Part shown: positions 55,028 to 63,094 of the stretch, piece by piece
How the letters are laid out: every line of letters begins with the position of its first letter
Position numbering within the stretch: the stretch's first letter is position 1
From: Enterobacter mori LMG 25706
Lineage (GTDB): Bacteria; Pseudomonadota; Gammaproteobacteria; Enterobacterales; Enterobacteriaceae
Direction of reading: 5' to 3'
DNA: 64,000 nucleotides
NCBI RefSeq assembly: GCF_000211415.1
Contig: NZ_GL890774.1
Coordinates: forward strand, 436,560-500,559
Position numbers and translations under genes: made by a program
The notes under the pieces: generated by a model
Seen by the model: the letters and a program-made list of their open reading frames with translations, nothing else
Told to the model about the DNA's origin: nothing
The model's database searches: none

Positions 55028-55927
55028 ATGAGGATAAGACACTTGCGCTATTTTCTGATCGTCGCCGAAGAACAGAATTTCGTTCGTGCTGCTGCCAGAG
55101 TCCACATCGAACCCTCCCCACTTTCGCGCGCCATCAAGGAGCTTGAGAACCAGCTTGGCGTCAGGCTTCTCTACCGCACCAAAGGTCGGATACGACTAAC
55201 TTGGCCTGGCGAAGTTTTCTGTGAAGAAGCACGCCACATGCTTGCTTTAATGGACAACGCCCAGGCACGCGTTAACTCAGCATCACAAGGTTATCGAGGC
55301 AGATTGCGAATAGGTCTGGCCGATAGCCTGGCTCAACCGCGTCTCACACAATTACTCGCCCGTTGTCGTGAGGAAGAACCTCGTACTGAGATCCGGGTCG
55401 CCGAGATGACGGTCAACGAAATGCTTCAGGCTCTTCATCATGACCAGATTGATGTTGGTTTCACGGTCGATGGCGAAGCAACTAATGGATGCGTGAAGAC
55501 GATGGTTTGGGCCGACCGTCCTGTAATTGCCATACCCACACATCACCCGTTGCTTTCCTTCGATAAGGTCCACCTTGGCGAAGTTCTCCGATACTCCTTG
55601 ATTCTTTGCCATCCGGAACGATGCGAAGGTGGACATAACGTCATTCGTCGCTGGTTTAATGATGGAGGTTTGCCATCACCATCTGTTGCAGAGTATGTTT
55701 CAGGTCATGAAATGATGATCATGCTTGTAGCAGCAGGATACGGCGTTGGGATAGGGCTGAAATCACAGATTGCACTCTACAGCCACCCAGACGTCATCAT
55801 CAGACCGGTTGCGGATGAGGTCCCCAATGTAGCGACATTCATTGTGGTGCCAGAGAAGCCAGTTTCTAGTGAGTTAGAACGCTTCATGAAGCGAGCGCAA
55901 GAAATCGGAGGAAGCGATATCAGTTGA
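55028..55927 (+). CDS. LysR-type transcriptional regulator of the element
   Basis: 299 residues. The LysR helix-turn-helix is at about 1-60 (MRIRHLRYFLIVAEEQNFVR; RVHIEPSPLSRAIKELENQLGVRLLYRT, written in part) and a type 2 periplasmic-binding effector domain at about 90-290. In ICEclc the LysR protein TciR starts the cascade for transfer competence. This gene is next to alpA at the element end and could have that role, which is inference. It ends in a hairpin with a T-run. Confidence 0.85.
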   Translation: MRIRHLRYFLIVAEEQNFVRAAARVHIEPSPLSRAIKELENQLGVRLLYRTKGRIRLTWPGEVFCEEARHMLALMDNAQARVNSASQGYRGRLRIGLADSLAQPRLTQLLARCREEEPRTEIRVAEMTVNEMLQALHHDQIDVGFTVDGEATNGCVKTMVWADRPVIAIPTHHPLLSFDKVHLGEVLRYSLILCHPERCEGGHNVIRRWFNDGGLPSPSVAEYVSGHEMMIMLVAAGYGVGIGLKSQIALYSHPDVIIRPVADEVPNVATFIVVPEKPVSSELERFMKRAQEIGGSDIS

Positions 55928-55949
55928 TGTTCAGGATAACACGGTAAGT

Positions 55950-55981
55950 CATGGTACTATCAATGGTATCATGTTTTTTTT
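55950..55981 (+). terminator. terminator of the LysR gene
   Basis: The stem CATGGTAC/GTATCATG (8 pairs including one G-T, eight-base loop) is followed by eight T residues. Confidence 0.65.
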
Positions 55982-56407
55982 GTCCTCTACCCGACCAAAA
56001 AAGTCATTTCCCGCAGTAGCTGGAACTCAGGAGTAAGGCAGGTACCAGACATAAGCCACGACCTTTCGGCGAGAGAAGTACAGAACCCGTATGTCAATAC
56101 TGGTCTGTATGTTTTATCGGACTTTTTTGGTCATACCCAAGACAAAAAGCTCCCCCCACCCTCTGCACACTAAATATGCAGATTGATATCCGCTGTCCTT
56201 CCCCTTTATCAAACTGTCACATTTTCGAATATTGACATTTTCGTGGATCGGGTTGGCAGCAATGAGTTCTGAAATATCACCAGGTTAATTACAACCAATG
56301 AATGCGGTGGTCAGCACGATCCTAATGTTTGATGTGTTCTGCCGATGACGTTCTTCTAATGCAGCTAAGGCCCAAGAAGACCCATCAAGCATCAAGGAGT
56401 GACCACC
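55982..56407. promoter_or_regulatory. alpA upstream region with a 13-bp inverted repeat
   Basis: GACCAAAAAAGTC at 55993-56005 and its exact reverse complement GACTTTTTTGGTC at 56120-56132 are 114 bp apart. The gap of about 480 bp between lysR and alpA has no gene. In ICEclc the alpA promoter is the switch that starts the downstream operon. The repeats could be regulator sites there. AAGGAG at 56394-56399 is the alpA ribosome-binding site. Confidence 0.5.
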
Positions 56408-56620
56408 ATGTTTCAACAGAACTCAGCACAGTCACAGGAAAGGCGTATACTTCGCCGCGCGGAAGTTGAGGCAAAGACGGGCTTCAAACGCGCCCACATC
56501 TACAGCCTTATGAAAGAGGGCAAGTTTCCCAAAGCTGTGCGACTTGGCATTCGTGCCGTAGGCTGGGATTCTGCCGAGATCGACCAATGGATCACCGACC
56601 GCCTTAAAGAGCGTGTCTGA
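56408..56620 (+). CDS. alpA: AlpA-family DNA-binding regulator
   Basis: A 70-residue MerR/excisionase-like winged-helix protein. ILRRAEVEAKTGFKRAHIYSLMKEGKFPK is the AlpA HTH (written in part: RRAEVEAKTGF, HIYSLMKEGKFPKAV), and it ends VGWDSAEIDQWITDRL. The ATG at 56408 has AAGGAG eight bases upstream. First gene of the element's regulatory operon, as in ICEclc, where the alpA promoter is a bistable switch. Confidence 0.9.
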   Translation: MFQQNSAQSQERRILRRAEVEAKTGFKRAHIYSLMKEGKFPKAVRLGIRAVGWDSAEIDQWITDRLKERV

Positions 56621-56657
56621 CCCTGTTCCTCATTTCCCTCACGAACAGGAGCACGTC

Positions 56658-57521
56658 ATGCAAGTGATTTCCATCATTTCTACAAAAGGCGGTGTTGGTA
56701 AAACGACGATTGCTGCAAATCTCGGTGGCTTCATCGCCGACGCCGGACTGCGGGTTCTGCTTCTTGATCTCGACATACAGCCCACGCTTTCGTCGCACTC
56801 CCAGCTGGCTCACCGCGCACCCGGCGGCATCTACGAGTTGCTGGCATTCAACGAGCGCGACATTGCGCAGTTGGCGTCTCGTACGGCCGTCGAACGCCTG
56901 GACATCATTCTGTCCAACGACCAGCATCACCAGCTGAACACCCTGCTGTTGCATGCACCGGATGGCAGATTGCGGCTACGCAACCTCCTGCCGGCGTTCG
57001 AGCCGCACTATGACCTGGTTTTGATCGACACCCAAGGCTCCCGCAGCGTGCTTCTCGAAATGGCCGTGTTGGCATCCAGGTTGGCAGTTTCGCCGGTCAC
57101 GCCCGAAATTCTCGCCGCCCGGGAAATGCGGCGCGGCACCGTGCAGCTCATCCAGGACATCGCCCCGTATCGCCATCTCGGCATTGAACCGCCGCCCTTG
57201 CAGTTGCTGATCAATCGGGTGCCGGCTGTCTCATCCAATGCCCGTCTGGTCCGGCAGACATTGCGGCGGGTCTTCCGTGAGCAGACGGGCGTCCAGGTTC
57301 TGGATACCGAGGTTCCGGCAATCGAAGCTTTCCCGCGTGCGGCAACACAGAGCATGCCAGCTCATCGCGTCGAGCACCGCCGTCCGACAGGCAGGATTGC
57401 CCCTGCCGCACTGGATATCGTTCGGGCTCTGGCTACCGAGTTATGCCCGCAATGGCATGAGCGTTTCAGTCTGGTCACCGGCAAGATCGGGAGGAGGCAT
57501 CCTCATGTCGAACGCCCATGA
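56658..57521 (+). CDS. parA: ParA-family ATPase
   Basis: 287 residues. Deviant Walker A KGGVGKTT at about residues 10-17, followed by LLLDLDIQPTLS and DLVLIDTQGS (Walker B). It has no N-terminal HTH, so it is the short Soj/ParA type. In ICEclc, ParA together with Shi arrests division of transfer-competent cells rather than partitioning plasmids. The start at 56658 has AGGAG upstream and lies 37 bp after alpA. Confidence 0.92.
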   Translation: MQVISIISTKGGVGKTTIAANLGGFIADAGLRVLLLDLDIQPTLSSHSQLAHRAPGGIYELLAFNERDIAQLASRTAVERLDIILSNDQHHQLNTLLLHAPDGRLRLRNLLPAFEPHYDLVLIDTQGSRSVLLEMAVLASRLAVSPVTPEILAAREMRRGTVQLIQDIAPYRHLGIEPPPLQLLINRVPAVSSNARLVRQTLRRVFREQTGVQVLDTEVPAIEAFPRAATQSMPAHRVEHRRPTGRIAPAALDIVRALATELCPQWHERFSLVTGKIGRRHPHVERP

Positions 57522-57762
57522 ACTTGCACGAGGTCACAAGCAACTCCTGCCTCTCATTGAGTTTGCACTAAACGAAGGATGGACCGTTTCCCGCACCGCA
57601 GGCGGTCATCTCAAATTCCTCAAACCAGGATTGCCGCCGATATTCACGAGTTCGACGGCCAGCGATCACCGCGCCGGGCGCAACGCCCGCGCCATGTTGC
57701 GCCGCGCGAAGCGCCAGAGCGCCGAAGCCCAGCCTGCTGGAAAGGAGACCGGCCATGGCTGA
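57505..57762 (+). CDS. shi: small HicA-like protein in the position of ICEclc Shi
   Basis: 85 residues, starting MSNAHELARGHKQLLPLIEF at the ATG at 57505 (GGGAGG upstream). The middle part, EGWTVSRTAGGHLKFLKPG, and the end, DHRAGRNARAMLRRAK, resemble the HicA double-stranded RNA-binding-like toxin fold, with His in the GGH turn. It overlaps parA by 17 bases and the ParB-like gene by 8, so it is translationally coupled. In ICEclc the gene between parA and parB, shi, is needed for cell-division arrest. The HicA resemblance is by eye. Confidence 0.65.
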   Translation: MSNAHELARGHKQLLPLIEFALNEGWTVSRTAGGHLKFLKPGLPPIFTSSTASDHRAGRNARAMLRRAKRQSAEAQPAGKETGHG

Positions 57763-59479
57763 TATCTCCGAACAGGAAATGGCTGCCAAGTTGATGAGCG
57801 ACGGGTTCGGCCGCTCAGGTCCGGTGGCCGGCACATTGACCGATCCGGTCGCAGACACCCCGATGGTCGTAACCCTTGATGAGCTACGTCCGTACGAGCT
57901 TGATCCGCGCCTTACCCGAAACCCGCTCTACGATGAAATCAAGGCCTCGATCAGCGAACGTGGCCTGGACGCACCGCCGCCTATCACCCGAAGGCCGGGT
58001 TCAGATCACTACATCATTCGCAATGGCGGCAACACCCGGCTGGCGATATTGCGTGAATTGTGGGCCGAGACCCGGGATGAGCGGTTCTTCCGCATCGGTT
58101 GCCTGTTCCGCCCCTGGCCCGAGCGCGGCGAGATTATTGCCCTGACCGGGCACCTCGCAGAGAACGAACTGCACGGTAGCCTGTCGTTCATTGAACGCGC
58201 CCTCGGCGTCGAGAAAGTACGCGAACTCTACGAGCAGGAAGATGGCAAGTCGCTGTCACAATCGGAGCTTGCCAGACGCCTCAAAGCCGATGGCTATCCT
58301 GTGCCTCAGCCCCACATCAGTCGCATGCAGGAGGCCATCCAGTATCTGCTGCCGGCGATCCCGAACGTTCTCTATGGAGGGCTGGGGCGCCACCAGGTCG
58401 AGCAACTCACCGGCTTGCGGCGAGCGGGCGCCAGAATCTGGGAGGCCCGCACCGCAGCCAGACAGGTGGATGTTGATTTCGCCACACTGTTCCAGGACGT
58501 TCTTGCCGTCTTCGACGGGACACCCGGCAACTTCAACTTCCAGCGCGTTCAGGACGAACTGATCGGCCAGATGGCCGACCTGCTCGGTGTCGTCTATGAC
58601 ACGCTCGCCCTCGAAATCGTCGACTCCGAAAAACGCTGGCAAATTCTGACCAGTGAACCTGTCTCGGCACCGACGGCTACGCCTTCCGTCGCAACGTCGC
58701 CCCATAACGCGCCGACGCAGCTTTCTCCGCCCACCCCCACAGCGCCGCGGACTGGTGAGACGCCAGCGCCGGCATCAGAGACCCGCGCGCAGACGCAGCC
58801 GGCCCCGGTGCAGCCTCCCGCATCTGACAATCAGCCGGACGATGAAAACCAAAGGTCTGCGCTACTGCAGGAGCACATTATCTCTCCCGTGCCAACGACC
58901 GATCGCCTCCAGTCGATCCAGCGGCTCATTGCCGACCACACCGGAGAGGCGCACAACGACTTCGAAAGCAACGTCCTTCAAGCCATTCCCGTGCAGGTCG
59001 GTGGCCTTTATCCGATCTCGGACGTATGGCACATCGACGCGGGCCTGGACGAACCCGAACGTTTGCGGACGCATATTGCGCAGTTCGCACTGGAAATCGC
59101 CAGTGAAGCCGGCGTGGGAGAGCATATCGTGCCGTCCGATGATGGCATCGGCTTCTCATGCGCATCCCGCATCGAGCGTTCGGACCCTGCAGGCACCATG
59201 GCGCACCCCGGTGCAATCCTGACGTTGCTGCACGTCCTGAGCGCGCCTTATCTGTCGGCTAGTTCCTCTCCGGCGCGTATCGACACTTCACGACTGGCTG
59301 GAGATTTGGGCCTCCTGCTACTGGGAATGGACCCATCGACCATACCGTCCAGGCACCTGTCCCATGTCCTGAACGACAACGGCCTGGTGAAACTGTTCCG
59401 GCTGGTCCGGCTCGCGCGCCGACTGCTGGAAATCGAGGCAGGCATCACGGGTGGCGACGGCGCCATGCCCGGGTCATGA
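57755..59479 (+). CDS. ParB-like nuclease-domain protein (BisD-like)
   Basis: 574 residues. The ParB N-terminal domain (about 25-130) has the ParB/Srx motif ITRRPGSDHYIIRNGGNTRL (GGNTR in place of the usual GERR). An HTH-like part follows (LSQSELARRLKADGYPVPQPHISR, residues about 165-190, written in part as SQSELARRLKADG), then a Pro/Ala-rich linker (about 305-365) and a C-terminal region. In ICEclc, BisD at this position activates late element promoters together with BisC. Plasmid-type partition is the alternative. Overlaps its neighbours. Confidence 0.82.
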   Translation: MADISEQEMAAKLMSDGFGRSGPVAGTLTDPVADTPMVVTLDELRPYELDPRLTRNPLYDEIKASISERGLDAPPPITRRPGSDHYIIRNGGNTRLAILRELWAETRDERFFRIGCLFRPWPERGEIIALTGHLAENELHGSLSFIERALGVEKVRELYEQEDGKSLSQSELARRLKADGYPVPQPHISRMQEAIQYLLPAIPNVLYGGLGRHQVEQLTGLRRAGARIWEARTAARQVDVDFATLFQDVLAVFDGTPGNFNFQRVQDELIGQMADLLGVVYDTLALEIVDSEKRWQILTSEPVSAPTATPSVATSPHNAPTQLSPPTPTAPRTGETPAPASETRAQTQPAPVQPPASDNQPDDENQRSALLQEHIISPVPTTDRLQSIQRLIADHTGEAHNDFESNVLQAIPVQVGGLYPISDVWHIDAGLDEPERLRTHIAQFALEIASEAGVGEHIVPSDDGIGFSCASRIERSDPAGTMAHPGAILTLLHVLSAPYLSASSSPARIDTSRLAGDLGLLLLGMDPSTIPSRHLSHVLNDNGLVKLFRLVRLARRLLEIEAGITGGDGAMPGS

Positions 59480-59490
59480 GGGGAGGCGCC

Positions 59491-60051
59491 ATGTCGAATC
59501 CCCATCCTCTCAATCAGGCGGTGATCGCGCAGGCACTCCATGACCTGCGCAACGGTCAGTTGCGTCATGCCAAATCCATGGGATTTGAGGATGAGGATCT
59601 CGATGCGCTCAAGCATCCCGCCATGGCCAGCGTTCTGGCCAATGCCCTGGTCTCCTGGTGCTCTGTGACAGTCAATCGGGACGTCGTGCAACGCCTGCTG
59701 CACCAATGGGACAACGTTCAAAAGGAAATCCATGTCATTGACCGCCTGTTGACCCTGGGTGCCAGCACCGAGCTGATCAGTCGTTTCTATGGACTAACCC
59801 ATCAGGAAATCGCTGTGCGCCGTGGCGTTCTCGGGCTCCCCAAGCGCAAGGGGCGCCACCCTGTCCTCTCAGAAGAGCAGGATTGTGATTTGTGGAATCG
59901 TTGGTCGGAAACAGTCAAAGAACGCGGTGTGGCGCTGAGCGACGAAACGACGATGCTCGGCATCGCCGCAGACCTTGCCGAAAGCATGGGACTTCCCATC
60001 TCAGTCATCTGGAGCGCCATCGGCAGGTGGATCGATGAAGGACTGGTCTGA
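59491..60051 (+). CDS. DUF2857 protein (BisC/FlhC-like)
   Basis: 186 residues. The DUF2857 core includes LNQAVIAQALHDLRNGQL, VIDRLLTLGASTELISRFYG and LTHQEIAVRRGVLGLPKRKGR. The latter resembles the FlhC DNA-binding part. In ICEclc the comparable protein BisC acts with BisD as master activator of transfer genes. The start at 59491 has GGGGAGG upstream; an ATG at 59476 overlapping the previous stop is an alternative. Confidence 0.82.
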   Translation: MSNPHPLNQAVIAQALHDLRNGQLRHAKSMGFEDEDLDALKHPAMASVLANALVSWCSVTVNRDVVQRLLHQWDNVQKEIHVIDRLLTLGASTELISRFYGLTHQEIAVRRGVLGLPKRKGRHPVLSEEQDCDLWNRWSETVKERGVALSDETTMLGIAADLAESMGLPISVIWSAIGRWIDEGLV

Positions 60052-60053
60052 GC

Positions 60054-61244
60054 ATGGACAGCCCGCGCCGATCAAGCGGTCCCGTATCGCTGGGCGACCT
60101 CTTCGATCAGGCTCTTCAGCGGATGCAGGTTCAGCAGCCGCCACCAGCACCTGTCCAGACAACCTCGGCCCGCCAGAATGACGGTTTCATTTTCAGCGGC
60201 AATCGCCATGACTCCGTGCCACGCGCATTGCTCACGGACAATCGCCTGACGCCGCTGGAACGCAATGCGTGGCAGGTGTTCCGGTTATTGCTCAATGACG
60301 ATGGTATCACCGCTCTACCGACTTACGACCAACTTGCGCCCTGGCTGGCTTCGATGCCATGCGCCACCAGAGCCTCACATGAAACGGTCGCTCGCGCCCT
60401 GACCTTGCTACGGCTCACACGCTGGATCAGCCTGGTAAGGCGCCAGCGCGACCCCAGGACAGGACGCATCCAGGGCAACCTTTATGTCCTGCACGACGAA
60501 CCTCTCACTCCCTACGAAGCCATCCAGCTCGATGTCGATTATCTGGAACTGGTCAGCCAGTCGCTGGCCCATGCCAGTAAATCCATCCAGCGCGTCGGCG
60601 TCCATACGCTCAGGGAAACGATCGACGACCCGCTGCTCAGCGGAAGGGAACTGCCGAGCCGGTTGCAGGTGATATCGCAGCGTCTGGCCGCGCAGGGATG
60701 GACCGAAGCCAGGACTTATCCACAGCCTGTGGATAATTACGATTCCGAAGACGGTGAAACCGACCTTCTTCGGAATCGTGACACACTCACTTCGGAATCC
60801 GAAGTGGGCGAAAAAACGCGGAAAACCGGCTCACTTCGGATTCCGAAGACCGATAGTACAGTACGTAAAGAAAAAGAAATAAAAGAAGTACGTACAGTAC
60901 CGCGCGGGTTGGGCATGCTTCGTCTTCCGGAGCGCTTCATGTCGCTCAAGGCAGAACAGCAATCGGGCGCATTGGCCGCATTACAGCCGGTCGATCCCGA
61001 CCTGCATCAGGCTGTTCTCGATGAATGGGATGCCCGCTGCCGCGCGAGCAGCGTGCGTAATCCGGCCGGCTACCTGTTTGGCATTATCCAGAAAGCCATG
61101 CGCGGCGAGTTCCGTGCGTGGGCCGGGCAGAGAACGCCACCCGATGCGAATGGTGCAAAGCCCGAGCCACTGCGGCAAACCGTAGATCCGGAAGTGGCGC
61201 AGGCCCATATCGCCCGGCTGCGCTCGATGCTTCGTTTGTCGTAG
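60054..61244 (+). CDS. STY4528-family element replication protein
   Basis: 396 residues. A DNA-binding-like N-terminal half (about 40-200; VPRALLTDNRLTPLERNAWQ, HETVARALTLLRLTRWISLV), a charged low-complexity linker (about 220-290) and a C-terminal domain (about 300-390; NPAGYLFGIIQKAMRGEFRAW). The family occurs in SPI-7, PAPI and ICEclc-type islands next to DUF2857 and is annotated as a pathogenicity-island replication protein. The linker-coding DNA holds the origin-like signals described separately at 60716-60897. Confidence 0.8.
   Translation: MDSPRRSSGPVSLGDLFDQALQRMQVQQPPPAPVQTTSARQNDGFIFSGNRHDSVPRALLTDNRLTPLERNAWQVFRLLLNDDGITALPTYDQLAPWLASMPCATRASHETVARALTLLRLTRWISLVRRQRDPRTGRIQGNLYVLHDEPLTPYEAIQLDVDYLELVSQSLAHASKSIQRVGVHTLRETIDDPLLSGRELPSRLQVISQRLAAQGWTEARTYPQPVDNYDSEDGETDLLRNRDTLTSESEVGEKTRKTGSLRIPKTDSTVRKEKEIKEVRTVPRGLGMLRLPERFMSLKAEQQSGALAALQPVDPDLHQAVLDEWDARCRASSVRNPAGYLFGIIQKAMRGEFRAWAGQRTPPDANGAKPEPLRQTVDPEVAQAHIARLRSMLRLS
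60716..60897. other. origin-like cluster inside the STY4528-family gene
   Basis: Two perfect consensus DnaA boxes in inverted orientation, TTATCCACA (60716-60724) and TGTGGATAA (60728-60736), are three bases apart. They are followed by four copies of the 10-mer CTTCGGAATC: 60768 and 60790 direct, 60741 and 60839 inverted. Two of these sit in larger palindromes (CACTTCGGA-A-TCCGAAGTG at 60788-60806; CTTCGGA-T-TCCGAAG at 60834-60848). An imperfect 12-bp hairpin GTACAGTACGTA/TACGTACAGTAC then flanks a purine-rich, A-rich stretch (60857-60897). All lie in the codons of a low-complexity protein linker. Confidence 0.6.
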
Positions 61245-61332
61245 AGTTTGCATCTATCGACGCGGGGTCGTGCCCATGCCGGGCCAATCGCCGCCGTCGA
61301 CCATGATGTAAGGTTCCACTCAGTTCCATAGT

Positions 61333-61558
61333 CGCCTATACCCCGGGTATAGCGGAACATGACGTCTTCCCCCACAGGTCAGCATGCGCTCACGGCGGTT
61401 CAAGAAATGAGCGTCCACCGAGAGCCATGGACGCCTATACCCTGGGTATAGCGCAACACGTTGCCTTCCGGCCACGGCACGCAGGCCGTTGCCCTGGCTG
61501 ACGAAGCCGAACGTCCGTTGAGAGCTGTGGACGCCTATACCCCGGGTATAGCGCAACA
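61333..61558. repeat. three 17-bp palindromes at 99- and 100-bp spacing
   Basis: CTATACCC-N-GGGTATAG occurs within 27-bp copies at 61333-61359, 61432-61458 and 61532-61558 (centres C, T, C). Flanks repeat too: CGCC before, AGCGCAACA or AGCGGAACA after, and a GTCC..GAGAGC(C/T)(A/G)TGGA stretch before copies 2 and 3. They lie in the 501-bp gap between the STY4528-like and TIGR03761 genes, which has no convincing gene on either strand. Confidence 0.85.
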
Positions 61559-61745
61559 CACTGCCTTCCCGATCCCGGCAGATTTCGAGCACCTCCCTCC
61601 CGCGAACAGATTCCCGGTTCCGGACCTGCCCGGTCGTGCCGCAACCTGCCCACAAACAGGCGCTGCCTCGGTGCGGTTTGATGACTGACGGCCTTCCGGC
61701 CAATGGCGATGCTGGCCTCTCGTTCCAATACCGGGAGTCGTCAAC

Positions 61746-62567
61746 ATGGCCAACGAAACAGAATCTCTGCAATTGAACCTTGGGTCCTTGCGCAGCGCGA
61801 TGTCGCTGACACTGCACACCCACCATGCGTCGCGCATCTGGCACGGGCGCACGCCATCCGAAGGCAAGCCCGGCATCATCGGCCTCAACGGCTTTGTCGC
61901 CATCATGAACAAGCTGAAACGCGGAGCCGAGCAGGACGACCCCTATTCGGACTGGTGGATGCTGCGCATCGAGGACAAGCTCAGCACGACCAAGGAGCAG
62001 CTTCAAACCTTGCGCGAGCAGGTGGACCAGGCGCTGGCCGACATTCCGCAGGCGCTCAGCCTCGGTGAAAATCTCAACGTGCAGCCCGTCAAGCTGCCGC
62101 TGTTCGTCTCCTCCCAGTTGGGCTTCATGGCGGTCTACCTTCTGGCCGACTATGACGATCTTGCCCGTCGCCTGATCCTGGCGCATCACACCGCCCTGAT
62201 CGATCGCAGCACGCTTGAACGCTGGTTGGGCGAAGGTGCGCACTCCCTGCGCAGCCTGTTCAGCCTGGCGCAGCAGTACCGCTACTCCGGCACGAAACGT
62301 GACGATTTCGCGGCCAACAACGCCGCAGCACGCGCAGCCGTGGAGAAATATGGCGAGTTGCCGCAGGACGTGCTCGAAGGCGACCGCCGCTCCCGCTTCG
62401 CGCCGCCGCTCATTCGACGTTCGCCACTGGCTTCGGCGACAGCCCAGTCCGCAACCCCGGCAGTCGCGCCGGCCAGCGTTACAGAACAAACTGCGCCAAC
62501 CGCTTCCGATGAGGGGGCCATCGATGAGGCATCCGCGTCGTCGGACGAAGAGGATGCCTCATCATGA
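61746..62567 (+). CDS. TIGR03761-family integrating conjugative element protein
   Basis: 273 residues of the TIGR03761 (PFL_4669) family found in PFGI-1/ICEclc-type elements. Conserved-looking parts are SLTLHTHHASRIWHGR, GIIGLNGFVAIMNKLKRGAE and VSSQLGFMAVYLLADYDDLARR; the tail (about 215-273) is Ala/Ser/Glu-rich. The function is unknown. The family usually sits near DUF3158 and single-strand-binding protein genes in the DNA-processing block. Its stop overlaps the next start (ATGA). Confidence 0.82.
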   Translation: MANETESLQLNLGSLRSAMSLTLHTHHASRIWHGRTPSEGKPGIIGLNGFVAIMNKLKRGAEQDDPYSDWWMLRIEDKLSTTKEQLQTLREQVDQALADIPQALSLGENLNVQPVKLPLFVSSQLGFMAVYLLADYDDLARRLILAHHTALIDRSTLERWLGEGAHSLRSLFSLAQQYRYSGTKRDDFAANNAAARAAVEKYGELPQDVLEGDRRSRFAPPLIRRSPLASATAQSATPAVAPASVTEQTAPTASDEGAIDEASASSDEEDASS

Positions 62568-63094
62568 GGGAGACGACCCGCTTCGAAGCGCTGGTACAGA
62601 CTGACTTCCAGAAGCTGGAACACGCAGTCTACCTAAAAGGCCTTTTGAAAGCCTTTAAAGGTAATGGAGAGCTTGCGACCTGGGCCAGCCAGTGCGCAGC
62701 GCTGCGGGACGACCTGATTGGCCTGGCGCAGCGCAGGGTGCTGGCGCAGGCCCGCAGCCATCCCTTCAATCTGCTTCCCGTTCAACTGGCCCAACAGCCC
62801 ACTGGCGCAGGGACGACCTTTCTGCGCTGGCGCAACCTCGACCGTTCCAGCATGGGTGTGGCGCTGTGGGAGGAACTGGTTGCGAGCCCCGCCACGCCGG
62901 TCGGCCTGATTGACGACCTCCTTGCACTGGAACAGCAGCGTATCGTGATCAATATGCAGATCAGCCTGTGCCACACCATTGCCCGGCAAGGTATGGAATG
63001 CGCCAGCAAGTTGGCGTCCGCGCAGGCCGTTCACCAGCGCAGGGCCGGCAGCGGGACCGGTACTGGCCCATCGACTGTCGGGCCATCTTCATGA
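62564..63094 (+). CDS. DUF3158-family element protein
   Basis: 176 residues, starting MRETTRFEALVQTDFQKLEHAVYLKG (written in part) with LLKAFKGNGELATWA and HPFNLLPVQLAQQPTGAGTTFLRWRNL. Matches the DUF3158 proteins that follow TIGR03761 genes in ICEs. No catalytic motif is visible. Coupled to genes on both sides by ATGA overlaps. Confidence 0.8.
   Translation: MRETTRFEALVQTDFQKLEHAVYLKGLLKAFKGNGELATWASQCAALRDDLIGLAQRRVLAQARSHPFNLLPVQLAQQPTGAGTTFLRWRNLDRSSMGVALWEELVASPATPVGLIDDLLALEQQRIVINMQISLCHTIARQGMECASKLASAQAVHQRRAGSGTGTGPSTVGPSS

Noticed and set aside
56658-59479. Plasmid-type partition locus as the sole reading of parA and the ParB-like gene
   Set aside because: Gene order with alpA, the Shi-like gene and DUF2857 matches the ICEclc regulatory module; no plasmid replication or classical parS near the pair. 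Partition remains possible.
61320-62489. Long minus-strand open frame of 389 codons opposite the TIGR03761 gene
   Set aside because: It reads through the palindromic repeats and the antisense of a recognised gene; Arg/Gly-rich composition is typical of a shadow frame in GC-rich DNA.
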